A stretch of 64,000 bases of DNA from CAJQQY01 sp964564545 (GCA_964564545.1 CAZMBP010000019.1:44793-108792), one strand, 5' to 3'; counted from the first letter of the stretch, positions 53,831-63,244 are shown. Notes: generated by a model from the sequence alone, not told the origin. Numbers and translations are program-made.

Positions 53831-54603
53831 TGAGAAGATTAAACTTCATAATATTATGCATACTGTTTATCCAAGTGATCACCTTTGGACAGGATAATTC
53901 AGAGATGAAAAAAATCATTGGAGGGGACTTTGCTCCCCTCTATGGTTCTGGTTCTGCAGCTGTTTCGGTAGAGGATTTCATGTTAGATATTTATCCTGTG
54001 ACGAATGAGGAGTATTTATCTTTTTTAGAAAAATTTTCTAAGTGGCAAAAGTCAAAAGTGATTAGATTATTTGCGGATAAAAACTATTTAATAAAATGGG
54101 AAAGTGACTTATCATTTAATGAAAAATTAAAACCTAAATCACCAATCACCAATGTCTCATGGTACGCAGCCAAAGCATATTGTGAATGCCAAGGCAAAAG
54201 ATTACCCACTATGGACGAATGGGAATATGCAGCAATGGCTAGCGAAACAAAAAGAAATGCACAAGGAGATAGTTTATTTAATCAACAAATTATTGAAGGC
54301 TATGAAACACCAAGAACTTATAAAAAACAAGTAGGTAGTACTTTTAAAAATTATTGGGGAATATATGATATGCATGGCTTAATTTGGGAGTGGACAAGTG
54401 ATTTTAATTCTGTCTTGATTTCAGGTGAGTCTCGTAAAGATGTGGATACAGATAAAAGTTTGTTTTGTGCTGGAGGCTCTGTAAATGCTACAGATTTAAT
54501 GGATTATGCAGCGTTTATGCGTTACGCTTTTCGAGGAAGTATCAAAGCAAATTATTGTATTCAGAGTTTAGGTTTTAGGTGTGCTAGAAGTCTTAAAAAA
54601 TAG
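53830..54603 (+). CDS. nirV: NirV-like formylglycine-generating-enzyme family protein
   Basis: A 257-residue exported protein (signal peptide LCILFIQVITFGQD) of the FGE/SUMF1 superfamily: PVTNEEYLSFL near 45, VSWYAAKAYCECQGKRLPT at about 107-125, GLIWEWTSDF, FCAGGSVNAT and the terminal SLGFRCARS. The paired active-site Cys of true formylglycine-generating enzymes are not evident, so it is probably not a sulfatase activator. Genes of this family next to nirK are known as nirV, role unclear. One-base overlap with nirK argues for translational coupling. Confidence 0.85.
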   Translation: MRRLNFIILCILFIQVITFGQDNSEMKKIIGGDFAPLYGSGSAAVSVEDFMLDIYPVTNEEYLSFLEKFSKWQKSKVIRLFADKNYLIKWESDLSFNEKLKPKSPITNVSWYAAKAYCECQGKRLPTMDEWEYAAMASETKRNAQGDSLFNQQIIEGYETPRTYKKQVGSTFKNYWGIYDMHGLIWEWTSDFNSVLISGESRKDVDTDKSLFCAGGSVNATDLMDYAAFMRYAFRGSIKANYCIQSLGFRCARSLKK

Positions 54604-54607
54604 CAAA

Positions 54608-55324
54608 ATGAAAAAAAATACATTTAGCATTTTTCTTTTTCTCTCATTCATTTTTCTCATTGCTTCTTGTAATGATGAAATGAAAGATGTTCCTCCATAT
54701 CAATGTCCAATGAAATGTGAAGGTGAAAAAACTTATGAAGAAAAGGGAAGTTGCCCAATTTGTAAAATGGACATATCGCCAGTTGCGAAACGAGTTTTAC
54801 AAAACGAAGATGAGGATGAAATTTTGGAAACCTCTATATTTAATTTGACTTCAAAGTGGAATACTCAAAACGGTAAAACAATTGAACTAAAAGATTTAAA
54901 AGGAGATGTCTTAGTCATTGTAATGATTTATACTACATGCAAAGCAGCTTGTCCAAGACTAGTTGCAGATATGAGAAATATTCATGCTAATGTAAATGAT
55001 GAAACCACTAAATATATCTTGGTCAGTATCGACCCTGAAACAGATACTCCAGAACGACTAAAAGAATTTGCTGTAGAAAATCAAATGGATAATGACCAAT
55101 GGACTTTCCTTCAAGGTACCGTCGATGATGTCAGAGAATTTTCAAATGTACTCGCAGTTAAATACAAAAAAATATCTCCACTTGATTTTTCACATTCAAA
55201 TATCATTTCTGTTTTTGACCAACAAGGAGTTTTGGTTCATCAACAAGAAGGACTTGGTGTAGATAACAAAGAAACAGTAGATGAAATAATCAAACTATCA
55301 GAAAAAGTAAACACCCCAAGTTAA
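54608..55324 (+). CDS. SCO-family copper chaperone with N-terminal heavy-metal-binding domain
   Basis: The ATG at 54608 is used, giving MKKNTFSIFLFLSFIFLIASC, a lipoprotein signal; the frame is open 9 codons earlier inside nirV. Residues about 33-55 hold YQCPMKCEGEKTYEEKGSCP and CKMDI, a heavy-metal-binding domain. The SCO fold follows, with TCKAACPRL (Cys-x3-Cys) and the conserved His in DFSHSNIISV. It should deliver Cu, or reduce Cys for Cu loading, to an envelope cuproenzyme. NirK is the obvious candidate since no nosZ or cytochrome oxidase is nearby. 238 residues. Confidence 0.92.
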   Translation: MKKNTFSIFLFLSFIFLIASCNDEMKDVPPYQCPMKCEGEKTYEEKGSCPICKMDISPVAKRVLQNEDEDEILETSIFNLTSKWNTQNGKTIELKDLKGDVLVIVMIYTTCKAACPRLVADMRNIHANVNDETTKYILVSIDPETDTPERLKEFAVENQMDNDQWTFLQGTVDDVREFSNVLAVKYKKISPLDFSHSNIISVFDQQGVLVHQQEGLGVDNKETVDEIIKLSEKVNTPS

Positions 55325-55351
55325 TAATATAAATTTTTCAAAAATAAAATT

Positions 55352-56134
55352 ATGCTAATCCAAACTCAACCATATTATAAAACAATCGGAAAAGAAATAG
55401 ATGTCTTTAACCATTGTTATAACAACAATCTTTCAGTTCTATTAAAAGGACCAACGGGAACTGGGAAAACGCGATTTGTAGAATACATGGCTCACCAACT
55501 TGGAGTGCCCTTAATCACAGTTGCATGTCATGAAGAAACATCAGCGACAGATTTAACAGGAAGATTTATTTTAAAGGGGACCGAAACAGTTTGGCAAGAT
55601 GGACCGTTGACTACTGCGGTCAGAAATGGTTGCATTATTTATTTGGATGAGATAGCAGAAGCTCGTCCAGATGTCATTGTAGCAATTCATTCTTTAACGG
55701 ATCATCGACGCCAACTGTTTTTGGATAAAGTGCCAGAAGAGATCCAGGCGACTGATGCATTCATGCTCGTGGCTTCCTACAATCCTGGTTACCAAAAAGG
55801 TTTTAAAGAATTGAAACCATCCACTCGCCAAAGATTTGTTTCCTTAGCTTTTGATTATCCAAAGGAAAAAACAGAACAAGAAATTATTGAAAAAGAATCA
55901 GGTCTTGATTCAGGTGATACGAAAAAGTTAGTGAAGATTGCTTCCAAAATTAGAAACCTCAATGAATTAGGATTAATGGAAACAGTTTCAACTCGATTGA
56001 TTGTTGATACTGCGAAATTGATTAAGTCAGGTCTTCCCAAACGATTGTCAGTTGAAGTAGGCATGATTCAGCCATTGAGTGATGATGAAGAAACTTTGAC
56101 TGCTTTGAAAGACTTAGCGGATTTAATGATTTGA
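55352..56134 (+). CDS. norQ: NorQ/CbbQ-type AAA+ ATPase
   Basis: A 260-residue MoxR-class ATPase. Walker A GPTGTGKT at 33-40. Walker B CIIYLDEIAEARPDV at about 95-109. Sensor-1 like MLVASYNPGYQKGF at about 137-150. The C-terminal CbbQ_C region contains VSTRLIVDTAKLIKSGL. It works with NorD to activate NorCB, probably by inserting FeB. It lies between the SCO gene and norD, the classical pair order. Confidence 0.95.
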   Translation: MLIQTQPYYKTIGKEIDVFNHCYNNNLSVLLKGPTGTGKTRFVEYMAHQLGVPLITVACHEETSATDLTGRFILKGTETVWQDGPLTTAVRNGCIIYLDEIAEARPDVIVAIHSLTDHRRQLFLDKVPEEIQATDAFMLVASYNPGYQKGFKELKPSTRQRFVSLAFDYPKEKTEQEIIEKESGLDSGDTKKLVKIASKIRNLNELGLMETVSTRLIVDTAKLIKSGLPKRLSVEVGMIQPLSDDEETLTALKDLADLMI

Positions 56135-56151
56135 TTTAAAACAAAAATATT

Positions 56152-57903
56152 TTGGAACTAGACCAAATTTTATTCAAAAAAATATTCAACTATTTCGGAA
56201 GACGAAAAGGAAAAAGGGAGTTAGAGGAAATTTCCAGAACTATTTCGTTGACTGATATTAGCAGTCGATTGACTCTAATTGCTAGAGCTTTGACAGGGGA
56301 GAATATTGATATTTTTCCAGCTGAAAAAGAAGGTGGTTGGAAAGGAACTACTTTTTATTTACCTACCTCTTTCTCTTTGCTTCCTACAATTGAGGAGAAT
56401 CTAAATTTTTATATTTTTAGAGTCGTCTACTTAAGTATTCAATGGGAAGCAGGTCTGAATTGGAAAGGAAATAGTAGTCCACCATCACTAGAAGAATCTC
56501 GGATCGAAGCAAAAGGAATTTCATCATCTATCTTGGAAAAAATGGAAGAAGAGTATCCTCCCGTGATTGATTTTTTTGTTTCGATAAAACAAAATTTTTC
56601 GGAAGAAGAAAATCTTGAATTCTGGTTGTATGGAAAATATATGTCCAATCGAGATGTTTTTGAAAATGGAAACGGAGATGCATTTGATAAATCTCCTGAT
56701 GAAAAAAAGGCCTCTAATCCAACTACCGAAATAAAATCAAAAGCAGTTGAAGAAGTTGAGATTGTTGCTGTTGATAAAAAAGCTCAAGAGGATTTTGTCC
56801 TCACTCACAATTTTGAAAAAGTAGAAACAGCAGAAGAATTTTCAGGATTGTGGAGAGGATTCGATGGAGATGATACTTTGCAAGAAGATGAAGATGCGTT
56901 GAATGAAATTAGTTTGAGTCACTTAGTCCGAACGGATGAAGTAGCTAACTCTATTTATCAAGCTGACTTCCGAGATCTCGCCAATATTGCCGAAAGTGAA
57001 GAAACAGAAGATGAAGAGATTTATAGAACTTACAAAGAATGGGATTTTTCTAAAAAAAGATATAAGCCAGATTACTGCAAGGTTTTTTTGAAAAAAATAA
57101 AAGGCGGCGATCTAACTTATGCGAATAAATGTATTTCAGAGAACACCAAAAATCTCAATGCACTTCGTAGAAAATTTGCCCAAATTCATCAGCAACGAAG
57201 AACCGTCAAAAGACTACCAGATGGAGAAAGTATTGATATTGATACGCTAGTAGATTGGTTTACAGATCTAAAATCTAGACGAACACCTTCCGATAATATT
57301 TATTTGTCCAAGAGAAAAAAAGATCCTGACTTAGCTGTTTTGTTTTTGTTGGATTTGAGTTTGTCTACTGATAGCTATGCTGATGGAAATAGAGTTTTGG
57401 ATGTGGAAAAGCAAGCTGTAATATTGTTTGGAGAAGTACTATCAGAGTACAAGGTTGATTTTGCAGTTAGTGGTTTTTATTCCAAGACTAGAAATAATTG
57501 TGTCTATCATTCACTCAAAGATTTTGGAGAGAACTGGACTAAGGGGAAACAAAAAATAGGCGCCGCTGAACCTGAAGGTTACACTCGAATTGGTCCTGCA
57601 CTTCGGCATTCAAAGACCTTGATTGAAAAACATTCTGCTCGTCAAAAATGGGTAATTCTCCTTTCTGATGGAAAACCTAATGACTACGACAAATACGAAG
57701 GAAAGTACGGAGTAGCTGATGTCAAACAAGCACTCCGAGAAATGCACGAACGACATATCAATACTTATGCAATCGCGATTGAATCGATTGCAAGGTATTA
57801 TTTACCACAGATGTTTGGACAAAATCATTATAATATTTTATCACATCCAGACATGTTGATTCCTTCTTTGGCTATTCTTTACCGCCGAATTAATAACAGT
57901 TAG
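56152..57903 (+). CDS. norD: NorD VWA-domain activation protein
   Basis: A 583-residue protein. The VWA domain starts at about 393 (DLAVLFLLDLSLSTDS) with a MIDAS Asp401-x-Ser-x-Ser. Later motifs ALRHSKTLIEKHSARQK and LLSDGKPNDYDKYEG are typical of NorD/CbbO. The N-terminal 380 residues have helical segments and a long acidic linker at about 190-300. No ATG fits: an in-frame TAA at 56137 leaves TTG at 56152 (or ATT at 56149) as the start, 17 bp after the norQ stop. Partner of the NorQ ATPase. Confidence 0.92.
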   Translation: MELDQILFKKIFNYFGRRKGKRELEEISRTISLTDISSRLTLIARALTGENIDIFPAEKEGGWKGTTFYLPTSFSLLPTIEENLNFYIFRVVYLSIQWEAGLNWKGNSSPPSLEESRIEAKGISSSILEKMEEEYPPVIDFFVSIKQNFSEEENLEFWLYGKYMSNRDVFENGNGDAFDKSPDEKKASNPTTEIKSKAVEEVEIVAVDKKAQEDFVLTHNFEKVETAEEFSGLWRGFDGDDTLQEDEDALNEISLSHLVRTDEVANSIYQADFRDLANIAESEETEDEEIYRTYKEWDFSKKRYKPDYCKVFLKKIKGGDLTYANKCISENTKNLNALRRKFAQIHQQRRTVKRLPDGESIDIDTLVDWFTDLKSRRTPSDNIYLSKRKKDPDLAVLFLLDLSLSTDSYADGNRVLDVEKQAVILFGEVLSEYKVDFAVSGFYSKTRNNCVYHSLKDFGENWTKGKQKIGAAEPEGYTRIGPALRHSKTLIEKHSARQKWVILLSDGKPNDYDKYEGKYGVADVKQALREMHERHINTYAIAIESIARYYLPQMFGQNHYNILSHPDMLIPSLAILYRRINNS

Positions 57904-57908
57904 TAGCA

Positions 57909-58484
57909 ATGGAAACCATCAACCATAAAAAGTTTTTTTATCCGCCTGGAGGAATTCTAATTTGGATAATTATTGTCCTTGAAGTGATTACCTTTTGTGC
58001 AGGAATTATAACATACGCTTGGCAAAGTAGTAGTTTACCTGAAATTTTTGAGGCTTCTCAAAAAACACTTAACCCAAAGATAGGACTTGTAAATACATTG
58101 TTATTATTGACTAGTGGTTTTTTAATTGCAGAGTCTGTTCGTTATTTAAAAATAGGAGAGAGGATGAAAAGTCAAAATTGGATGAGTGGTGCAATGATAT
58201 TTGGGGTTGGTTTTTTACTTTTAAAAGGATACGAATATGTCGGTAAACTACATCAAGGATATGACTTGACACATGATGCATTTTTTACTTTTTATTGGTT
58301 ATTGACTGGATTTCATTTTTTTCATGTGTTAGTCGGTTTAGTTATTCTATTTGTGCTCTGGAGTAAAATTCGTCAAGGAATTTATCATGAAAATAAAATT
58401 CTAGATGTTGAGTCTGGAGCAGCCTTTTGGCATATGTGTGATATTATTTGGCTACTGCTCTTTCCAGTTTTATATCTTTTGTAA
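57909..58484 (+). CDS. norE: NorE, cytochrome c oxidase subunit III-like membrane protein
   Basis: A 191-residue protein with five hydrophobic segments, including WIIIVLEVITFCAGIITYAW, LLLLTSGFLIAESV, and FYWLLTGFHFFHVLVGLVIL, where the GxHFxHV motif of the COX3 family is clear. Near the C-terminus, AAFWHMCDIIWLLLFPVLYL is the usual subunit III ending. NorE/NorF are accessory to NO reductase and are not essential in some denitrifiers. Starts 5 bp after norD. Confidence 0.9.
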   Translation: METINHKKFFYPPGGILIWIIIVLEVITFCAGIITYAWQSSSLPEIFEASQKTLNPKIGLVNTLLLLTSGFLIAESVRYLKIGERMKSQNWMSGAMIFGVGFLLLKGYEYVGKLHQGYDLTHDAFFTFYWLLTGFHFFHVLVGLVILFVLWSKIRQGIYHENKILDVESGAAFWHMCDIIWLLLFPVLYLL

Positions 58485-58503
58485 ATTTAAAAGCAACAGC
58501 GTT

Positions 58504-58740
58504 ATGATGAATAATAATTTATTAGTTTTTATATCCCTAGTTCTTTTGACAATGGGGAGTTTCTTTTTTTCTGAACAATCAGAAGAGGTTAGTAATGTAA
58601 AACTTCTGTTACTTTTTGCATCTATAAAAGTATTCCTTGTTGCCTTTTATTTTATGGAACTAAAAAAGGCGCATTTAGGGTGGATAATTATTGCTTGCTT
58701 AATTTTAATAGTTTTTAGTGGCTTTATTATAGTTTCGTAA
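58504..58740 (+). CDS. norF: NorF, cytochrome c oxidase subunit IV-like small membrane protein
   Basis: A 78-residue protein (ATG at 58504; a second ATG immediately after). Three hydrophobic segments: LLVFISLVLLTMGSFFF, LLLLFASIKVFLVAFYFMEL and WIIIACLILIVFSGFIIVS. The FYFMELKKAH motif is typical of COX4-like proteins. The frame is open upstream into norE, but that extension is an accident of the overlap. 19 bp after norE; a decayed second copy lies at 60711-60821. Confidence 0.88.
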   Translation: MMNNNLLVFISLVLLTMGSFFFSEQSEEVSNVKLLLLFASIKVFLVAFYFMELKKAHLGWIIIACLILIVFSGFIIVS

Positions 58741-58835
58741 TAATTGGATAATTATTTTCTTTTCTTCATTGTGCTTGTTTCTTGAAACTAATGAATCCTT
58801 TTTGGCAAAATATCAGATTATCTTTAAGATCAATT

Positions 58836-60344
58836 TCATCTTAAATCTACCATCCCTATTTGGAATTTTTTCCTATAATTCCCAAACATATATATTTTAT
58901 TATTATCAACTACTTTAGTATAATCGGGAAGGTACATTGTCTCAAGATTTCCTTTTTCAAATAAAATCTTAGTGTCCACATTTTCTCCATTTGAATCCAA
59001 TTTCGTGAATACTATCGGATTAGAATTTTTCTTAATCGCTTTTGGAGTAGCATCGTATCTTCCATAATGATAAATTAAATAAATGTTCCCTTCGTAATAA
59101 GCGGCAGTATTATGATTGGAAAAAAAGGATGAGTTAACCTTATTAATTGGAGTCATCCATTTTACTTCTCCATCAAATGTAAAACATGAAACCAAAATGG
59201 ATCTCATATAATAAGGATAAGCATTTGAATTACTTGCTACTGTTTGGTAATCAATTAAAGTTCTACCTTCCGCAACAAATAAAATAGATTCTTCTTTTTC
59301 GTCTACAAAAATATTATCGATCCAATAGTCGAAAATATCGAAGCCCATTTTTTTATCATAATCCGAAAGTAATTGGTCTTTTAATTTTTTATCTATTTTA
59401 TGGTAATGTTCAAATTCTAATTTATAATCAGCGTCATATTTTGAAAAATAAATTCCTTCTATACCTTCTTTCTTCTTTTTATCTTTCTTTTCATAAAATC
59501 CAATAAAATAAATTGACCCATCCACATTAAAATGAATTTTCGAGTCAGTTAATTTTAATGATTCTTTCACTTTAATTATTGTTTCTGTTGATTGGCCACT
59601 TTCAGTAATTTTATACAAAGCATGGTCCACATTTTTACCTCCTTTCTCACTTTCTTGTGTAACAAAAACAGATACCTCACCACTATTAGACACTCCAAAT
59701 TGATTAATATTTATTTCATCATCCTTGAAAGGAAAAGAAGCTACTGTTTCCCATAGCTTTTTAAGATTTTGATCAAAAACAAAAATGAAATACTTTTCTT
59801 TTTTTCCTCCTTTTTCTTTCAAATCACCAACTCTTGTAAAAACTATTTTAGATGAATCAGAACTAATATTTGAACCAATTTTATCTGAATTATAACTACG
59901 ATATCCTACTATTTTTTGTCTTTTATTTCTGCCTTTATAGGAGTAAGAAAATAACTCTATATTTTCACTTAATGATCCATCTTTCCCTAACCTATTTGCC
60001 CAAACAGATTCTGTCCCTTTTGATTTATCATATACAGAAAATATTAGATAATCGGCATTAGGCATTTGAATTGATTCATGAGTTTTGATTATTATTCCAT
60101 TATGCTTTTTAGGTAATTCATGTTCTTTGACCAACTCCATATCCTGATTCAATTGGATTAATTTTCTCTCATTTGATTCCTTTGATATAACATAATAAGA
60201 ACCGTCATTATCTCCTGCATAGATATAATACCCTCCTGACTTTGCATTTTTTTTCATTGTTGAGCTCCAAGAAGTTATAGGGTTTTGAGCTACACTCAAT
60301 AATGGGAATAAAAAAATAAAGGTGAGGAAATAATATCCTTTCAT
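58836..60344 (-). CDS. Hypothetical secreted protein, probably beta-propeller
   Basis: A 502-residue protein with signal peptide FLTFIFLFPLLSVAQN. The mature part is a series of beta-strand blocks with Asp/Lys-rich turns, such as YIYAGDNDGSYYVIS, IHFNVDGSIYFIGFYEKK and GNIYLIYHYGRYD, fitting a propeller. No enzyme motif was found. No T9SS sorting domain: the end (KIYMFGNYRKKFQIGMVDLR) lacks the PNP motif. It is convergent to the nor-nir operon. Confidence 0.7.
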   Translation of the reverse strand: MKGYYFLTFIFLFPLLSVAQNPITSWSSTMKKNAKSGGYYIYAGDNDGSYYVISKESNERKLIQLNQDMELVKEHELPKKHNGIIIKTHESIQMPNADYLIFSVYDKSKGTESVWANRLGKDGSLSENIELFSYSYKGRNKRQKIVGYRSYNSDKIGSNISSDSSKIVFTRVGDLKEKGGKKEKYFIFVFDQNLKKLWETVASFPFKDDEININQFGVSNSGEVSVFVTQESEKGGKNVDHALYKITESGQSTETIIKVKESLKLTDSKIHFNVDGSIYFIGFYEKKDKKKKEGIEGIYFSKYDADYKLEFEHYHKIDKKLKDQLLSDYDKKMGFDIFDYWIDNIFVDEKEESILFVAEGRTLIDYQTVASNSNAYPYYMRSILVSCFTFDGEVKWMTPINKVNSSFFSNHNTAAYYEGNIYLIYHYGRYDATPKAIKKNSNPIVFTKLDSNGENVDTKILFEKGNLETMYLPDYTKVVDNNKIYMFGNYRKKFQIGMVDLR

Positions 60345-60546
60345 TGTAATTTAATTTTGAGAATCATTTCATCAAGCGCAAAAAATGCAAACTAAAATAA
60401 CTCTTGATTTAGTAATAAAATAATATTGGTGATAAGAAAATATGCTATTGACGATGGTAGCTAGGTCTGTTTCTTCTTGTGAGAAAAGAAAACAATTTTG
60501 AGAAGATTTAAAGAAAGTGTATGATTTTCCATGCTATAATATTTTT

Positions 60547-60606
60547 TGAACGGCACAAATATATAAATTTTTAGAAGCAGTTCTTTATTAGAAAAAAATA
60601 TTTTTG
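60547..60606 (+). promoter_or_regulatory. Diverged copy of the tetR-type promoter/operator
   Basis: TGAACGGCACAAATATATAA at 60547-60566 matches TGAACGGTACAAATGTATAA at 15043-15062 at 18 of 20 positions. A TATTTTTG (TAnnTTTG) box follows at 60599-60606. The left half of the palindrome is lost (ATTTTT instead of ATTTGTAC) and no gene follows. Confidence 0.45.
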
Positions 60607-60710
60607 TCTTTGTTGCTGAGCCTTATTTTCTTTTTTGAGGTAAATCTTTTAGTACCGAAATCGCTCCGTATTTAAAGAGTTCAGACATCTTTTTTTCTTT
60701 TTTTTTGTCT

Positions 60711-60821
60711 TGTAAAGTAGGTTATTCTAATAGCCTTTTATTTTATGGAATTAAAAGGATACCCATGGCATGGGTAATAATCATGGGGTTAATTTTAATC
60801 ATATATGTTTACTCACCATAA
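60711..60821 (+). pseudogene. Decayed second copy of norF
   Basis: The translation reads VILIAFYFMELK at 60721-60756. After a one-base shift in the A-run it continues RIPMAWVIIMGLILIIYVYSP, with a stop at 60819-60821. This aligns with the norF C-terminal half (VFLVAFYFMELKKAHLGWII). At DNA level, GCCTTTTATTTTATGGAA is shared exactly. An in-frame TAG precedes the block and the N-terminal third is gone. Confidence 0.72.
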
Positions 60822-60953
60822 AAGAATTATAGACAAAACTCGCTATTCAATTTCAACAATCAATATTATGTAAAACGTTTCACATCAAAACAATAAAAAC
60901 CAGCATCTTAAATTCGATAACTTAATGATTTTTAATGAAAATTTTAATTCAAC

Positions 60954-63155
60954 ATGAATAAGCAAATTATAATTATTATCGCTCTTCTAGGATTTGTTCT
61001 TCAACTTCAATCTCAAAATCAGCAATGGTTTACGTATGTAGATGGCCATCCTGTTTCAGGAGTTGAAGAACACCATGGTACTTACTGGATTTCTACTTTA
61101 GGAGGGTTGGTCTATTTTACAGATCCTAATGAAGTATATCATTTAGATCAAAGTAATAGCCCGATCAACACCAATGAATTTTCAGCAATGGATATGGATG
61201 CCAACGGAGGATTATGGCTAGGTACTACCGATGGAGACATTTATAGTTATATCAACGGGCAATGGACTTTTTACTCTGATGCAAAAATTCGTAAACATTC
61301 AGTATTACGTATTGACAAAATTATTGTAGATCATAATAATCAAGTTTGGTTTACAAGACAATATATGGATCCTCCTAAAGAAAAATCACAAAAGTCTGGT
61401 ATTACTGCCAGAGCATATGGTGAGGATTATGAATTGGTGAAACTGGATAAAGACCAATTTATTAGACAAGAAATCAAAGCGACTTCCGTATTCGATATCA
61501 GTTTAGGAGAAGATAATAGTCTCCTTTTAGCTACTAATGATGGCCTAAAATTGTTTAATAATAATTTGAAAAAAATAAAGCTACCCGAAGAAGCAAATGT
61601 AAATAATCCATATACGGCTTTACTAGATAGTCAAGGTGATTATTGGGTGAGCTCAGGAAAATTGACTTGGAAACGAATAGACGACAAATGGCAAATTCAA
61701 AAAATTTATTCTAGCAATGGTCAATCCTTTAGTGTTCCAGTTGAACAGTTTGATGTTGTCAATGATAATGAAATAGCTGCTAGTACTTTAGGAGAGGTTT
61801 TTATTGGAAATGTTGATCAATGGAAACAGATCGATCGTGAGAAACTCAAAGTTTATTTTGGTAAAAACGTTAATTTAGAACATACATTTTTTACTAAAAA
61901 AGGTGAGCTTTTTGCGAACACTAGAGTAGGGTTAATTTGGTTCAAGGATGATCAGATCATTACAATCAATACTTCAAATTCAACATTGAGAGGATCTACA
62001 ATTCAAACACTTTATATTGATGAGGTCAATACCATTCATTTTAAATCAGAGAACCGCACTTATCAAATTAATGAAGATCAATGGACCAGTACATTTTCTA
62101 ATAAATATTGGTGGGATCCTGATTTTGACAATTTATCAAAAACAGACCAAGATTTGATTGGTAACTTTATTAGAAAGCAAATGAAAGCTTATATCAATAA
62201 GGTAATTACTGACAGGAATGGTACTATCTGGATTTCGACAAACAAAGGACTTGTTGAATATAAAAATGGAGATATTCAATTGCATGACAAAAGTAACTCG
62301 GATTTACCTTCCAACACATTGTTTGGTGTTGCAGAGGGACCAGATCATGCAATTTGGATTGGATTAGATTCAGGTGTAGTTGAATGGAAAAATAAAGAGA
62401 TGATCTATCACCCTTTGGAAAGTCGGTATAGAGGGGCTCAACATAAGAAAATTTGTTTTCATCCTGATGGGCGAGTGTTTGTAAGCGGGACAGATGGCTT
62501 TCATATATATGACAGAAAAAAATGGACACATATTAATGAAGGATTACCCAAAAATAAAACCATTAACGATATGGTAGTTGACATGAATGGCACACTTTGG
62601 CTTGGCACTTATGGTTCGGGAATTTTAAGATATGATAATGATGGAATTAAAAATATTACAACTGAAGGTACAGGACTTTCAAGCAATACGATCTTTGCTA
62701 TGTCTGTGGATCGGTACAACAACATCTGGCTAGGCACTCAGCAAGGACTTTGCGTACATAATGAAGCAGGATTAGTAGGTCAAGTAGCAGATGACGGCAT
62801 GTCACCCTATTATCGAATTCAGGAGAATAGTCCTTATTCAGTCAACACACAATCAAACGGAGAAAATACAACTGACCTGAAAGTTCGTTTTAAGGAAACA
62901 GAAAATTTATTTACAGAAATCAATCTTTTCCCCAACCCAACACCAGGTCAATTTACAATAAAACTTATTTCTGTTAAAAATAAGAAGACAATCTATCAAT
63001 TATTTAATTTCAATGGACAGTTGATTAAATCAAAAAATGCACAAGGCGAAAACCAAGAAATTCAAATGGATTTATCTGATCAGCCTACAGGTCCATATTT
63101 ACTAAGAATACGACAAGGGGATGTTGTGGTTAGTGAGCGAGTTATAAAAATATAA
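60954..63155 (+). CDS. Secreted two-component-regulator-type propeller protein with T9SS sorting domain
   Basis: A 733-residue protein with signal peptide IIIIALLGFVLQLQSQ. It is built of propeller repeats recognisable as WLGTTDGDIYSY, WVSSGK, WISTNKGLVEYKNG, WIGLDSGVVEWKN, WLGTYGSGILRYDNDG and WLGTQQGLCVHNE, like the sensor half of hybrid two-component systems. No kinase or membrane segment follows. Instead the C-terminus is a T9SS type A sorting domain (INLFPNPTPGQFTIKL, QPTGPYLLRIRQ). A stand-alone secreted propeller that may bind glycans or partners. Terminator at 63171. Confidence 0.9.
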   Translation: MNKQIIIIIALLGFVLQLQSQNQQWFTYVDGHPVSGVEEHHGTYWISTLGGLVYFTDPNEVYHLDQSNSPINTNEFSAMDMDANGGLWLGTTDGDIYSYINGQWTFYSDAKIRKHSVLRIDKIIVDHNNQVWFTRQYMDPPKEKSQKSGITARAYGEDYELVKLDKDQFIRQEIKATSVFDISLGEDNSLLLATNDGLKLFNNNLKKIKLPEEANVNNPYTALLDSQGDYWVSSGKLTWKRIDDKWQIQKIYSSNGQSFSVPVEQFDVVNDNEIAASTLGEVFIGNVDQWKQIDREKLKVYFGKNVNLEHTFFTKKGELFANTRVGLIWFKDDQIITINTSNSTLRGSTIQTLYIDEVNTIHFKSENRTYQINEDQWTSTFSNKYWWDPDFDNLSKTDQDLIGNFIRKQMKAYINKVITDRNGTIWISTNKGLVEYKNGDIQLHDKSNSDLPSNTLFGVAEGPDHAIWIGLDSGVVEWKNKEMIYHPLESRYRGAQHKKICFHPDGRVFVSGTDGFHIYDRKKWTHINEGLPKNKTINDMVVDMNGTLWLGTYGSGILRYDNDGIKNITTEGTGLSSNTIFAMSVDRYNNIWLGTQQGLCVHNEAGLVGQVADDGMSPYYRIQENSPYSVNTQSNGENTTDLKVRFKETENLFTEINLFPNPTPGQFTIKLISVKNKKTIYQLFNFNGQLIKSKNAQGENQEIQMDLSDQPTGPYLLRIRQGDVVVSERVIKI

Positions 63156-63170
63156 AGTTAGGACAGAATT

Positions 63171-63217
63171 AAATTGGAAAAGGACTATGGTGAAAACCAC
63201 AGTCCTTTTCCAATTTT
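63171..63217. terminator. Bidirectional terminator between convergent genes
   Basis: A roughly 20-bp stem (AAATTGGAAAAGGACT..GGT arm, one wobble) with a GAAA loop, shared by the propeller gene and the dioxygenase gene. Confidence 0.9.
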
Positions 63218-63244
63218 CATATTCGGATTATTCACGAATATTTT

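Larger units (their letters stand above)
60345..60953. other. 609-bp intergenic region with decayed sequences
   Basis: No intact gene. It contains a TetR-operator-like sequence (60547-60606) and the remains of a second norF (60711-60821). A 21-codon minus-strand stretch, 60688 to 60623 (MSELFKYGAISVLKDLPQKR then stop), may be another fossil but is not identifiable. Upstream of 60954 no convincing TAnnTTTG element was seen. Confidence 0.55.

Noticed and set aside
53830..54603. Genuine formylglycine-generating sulfatase activator
   Set aside because: The catalytic Cys pair is not evident and no sulfatase is nearby; the nirK-adjacent position fits NirV better.
58405..58503. Longer norF starting inside norE
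   Set aside because: The extension is the out-of-frame image of conserved NorE residues; the ATG at 58504 gives the normal family length.
62224..62529. 101-codon minus-strand open frame inside the propeller gene
   Set aside because: Antisense shadow of conserved propeller repeats, no independent start context or homology.
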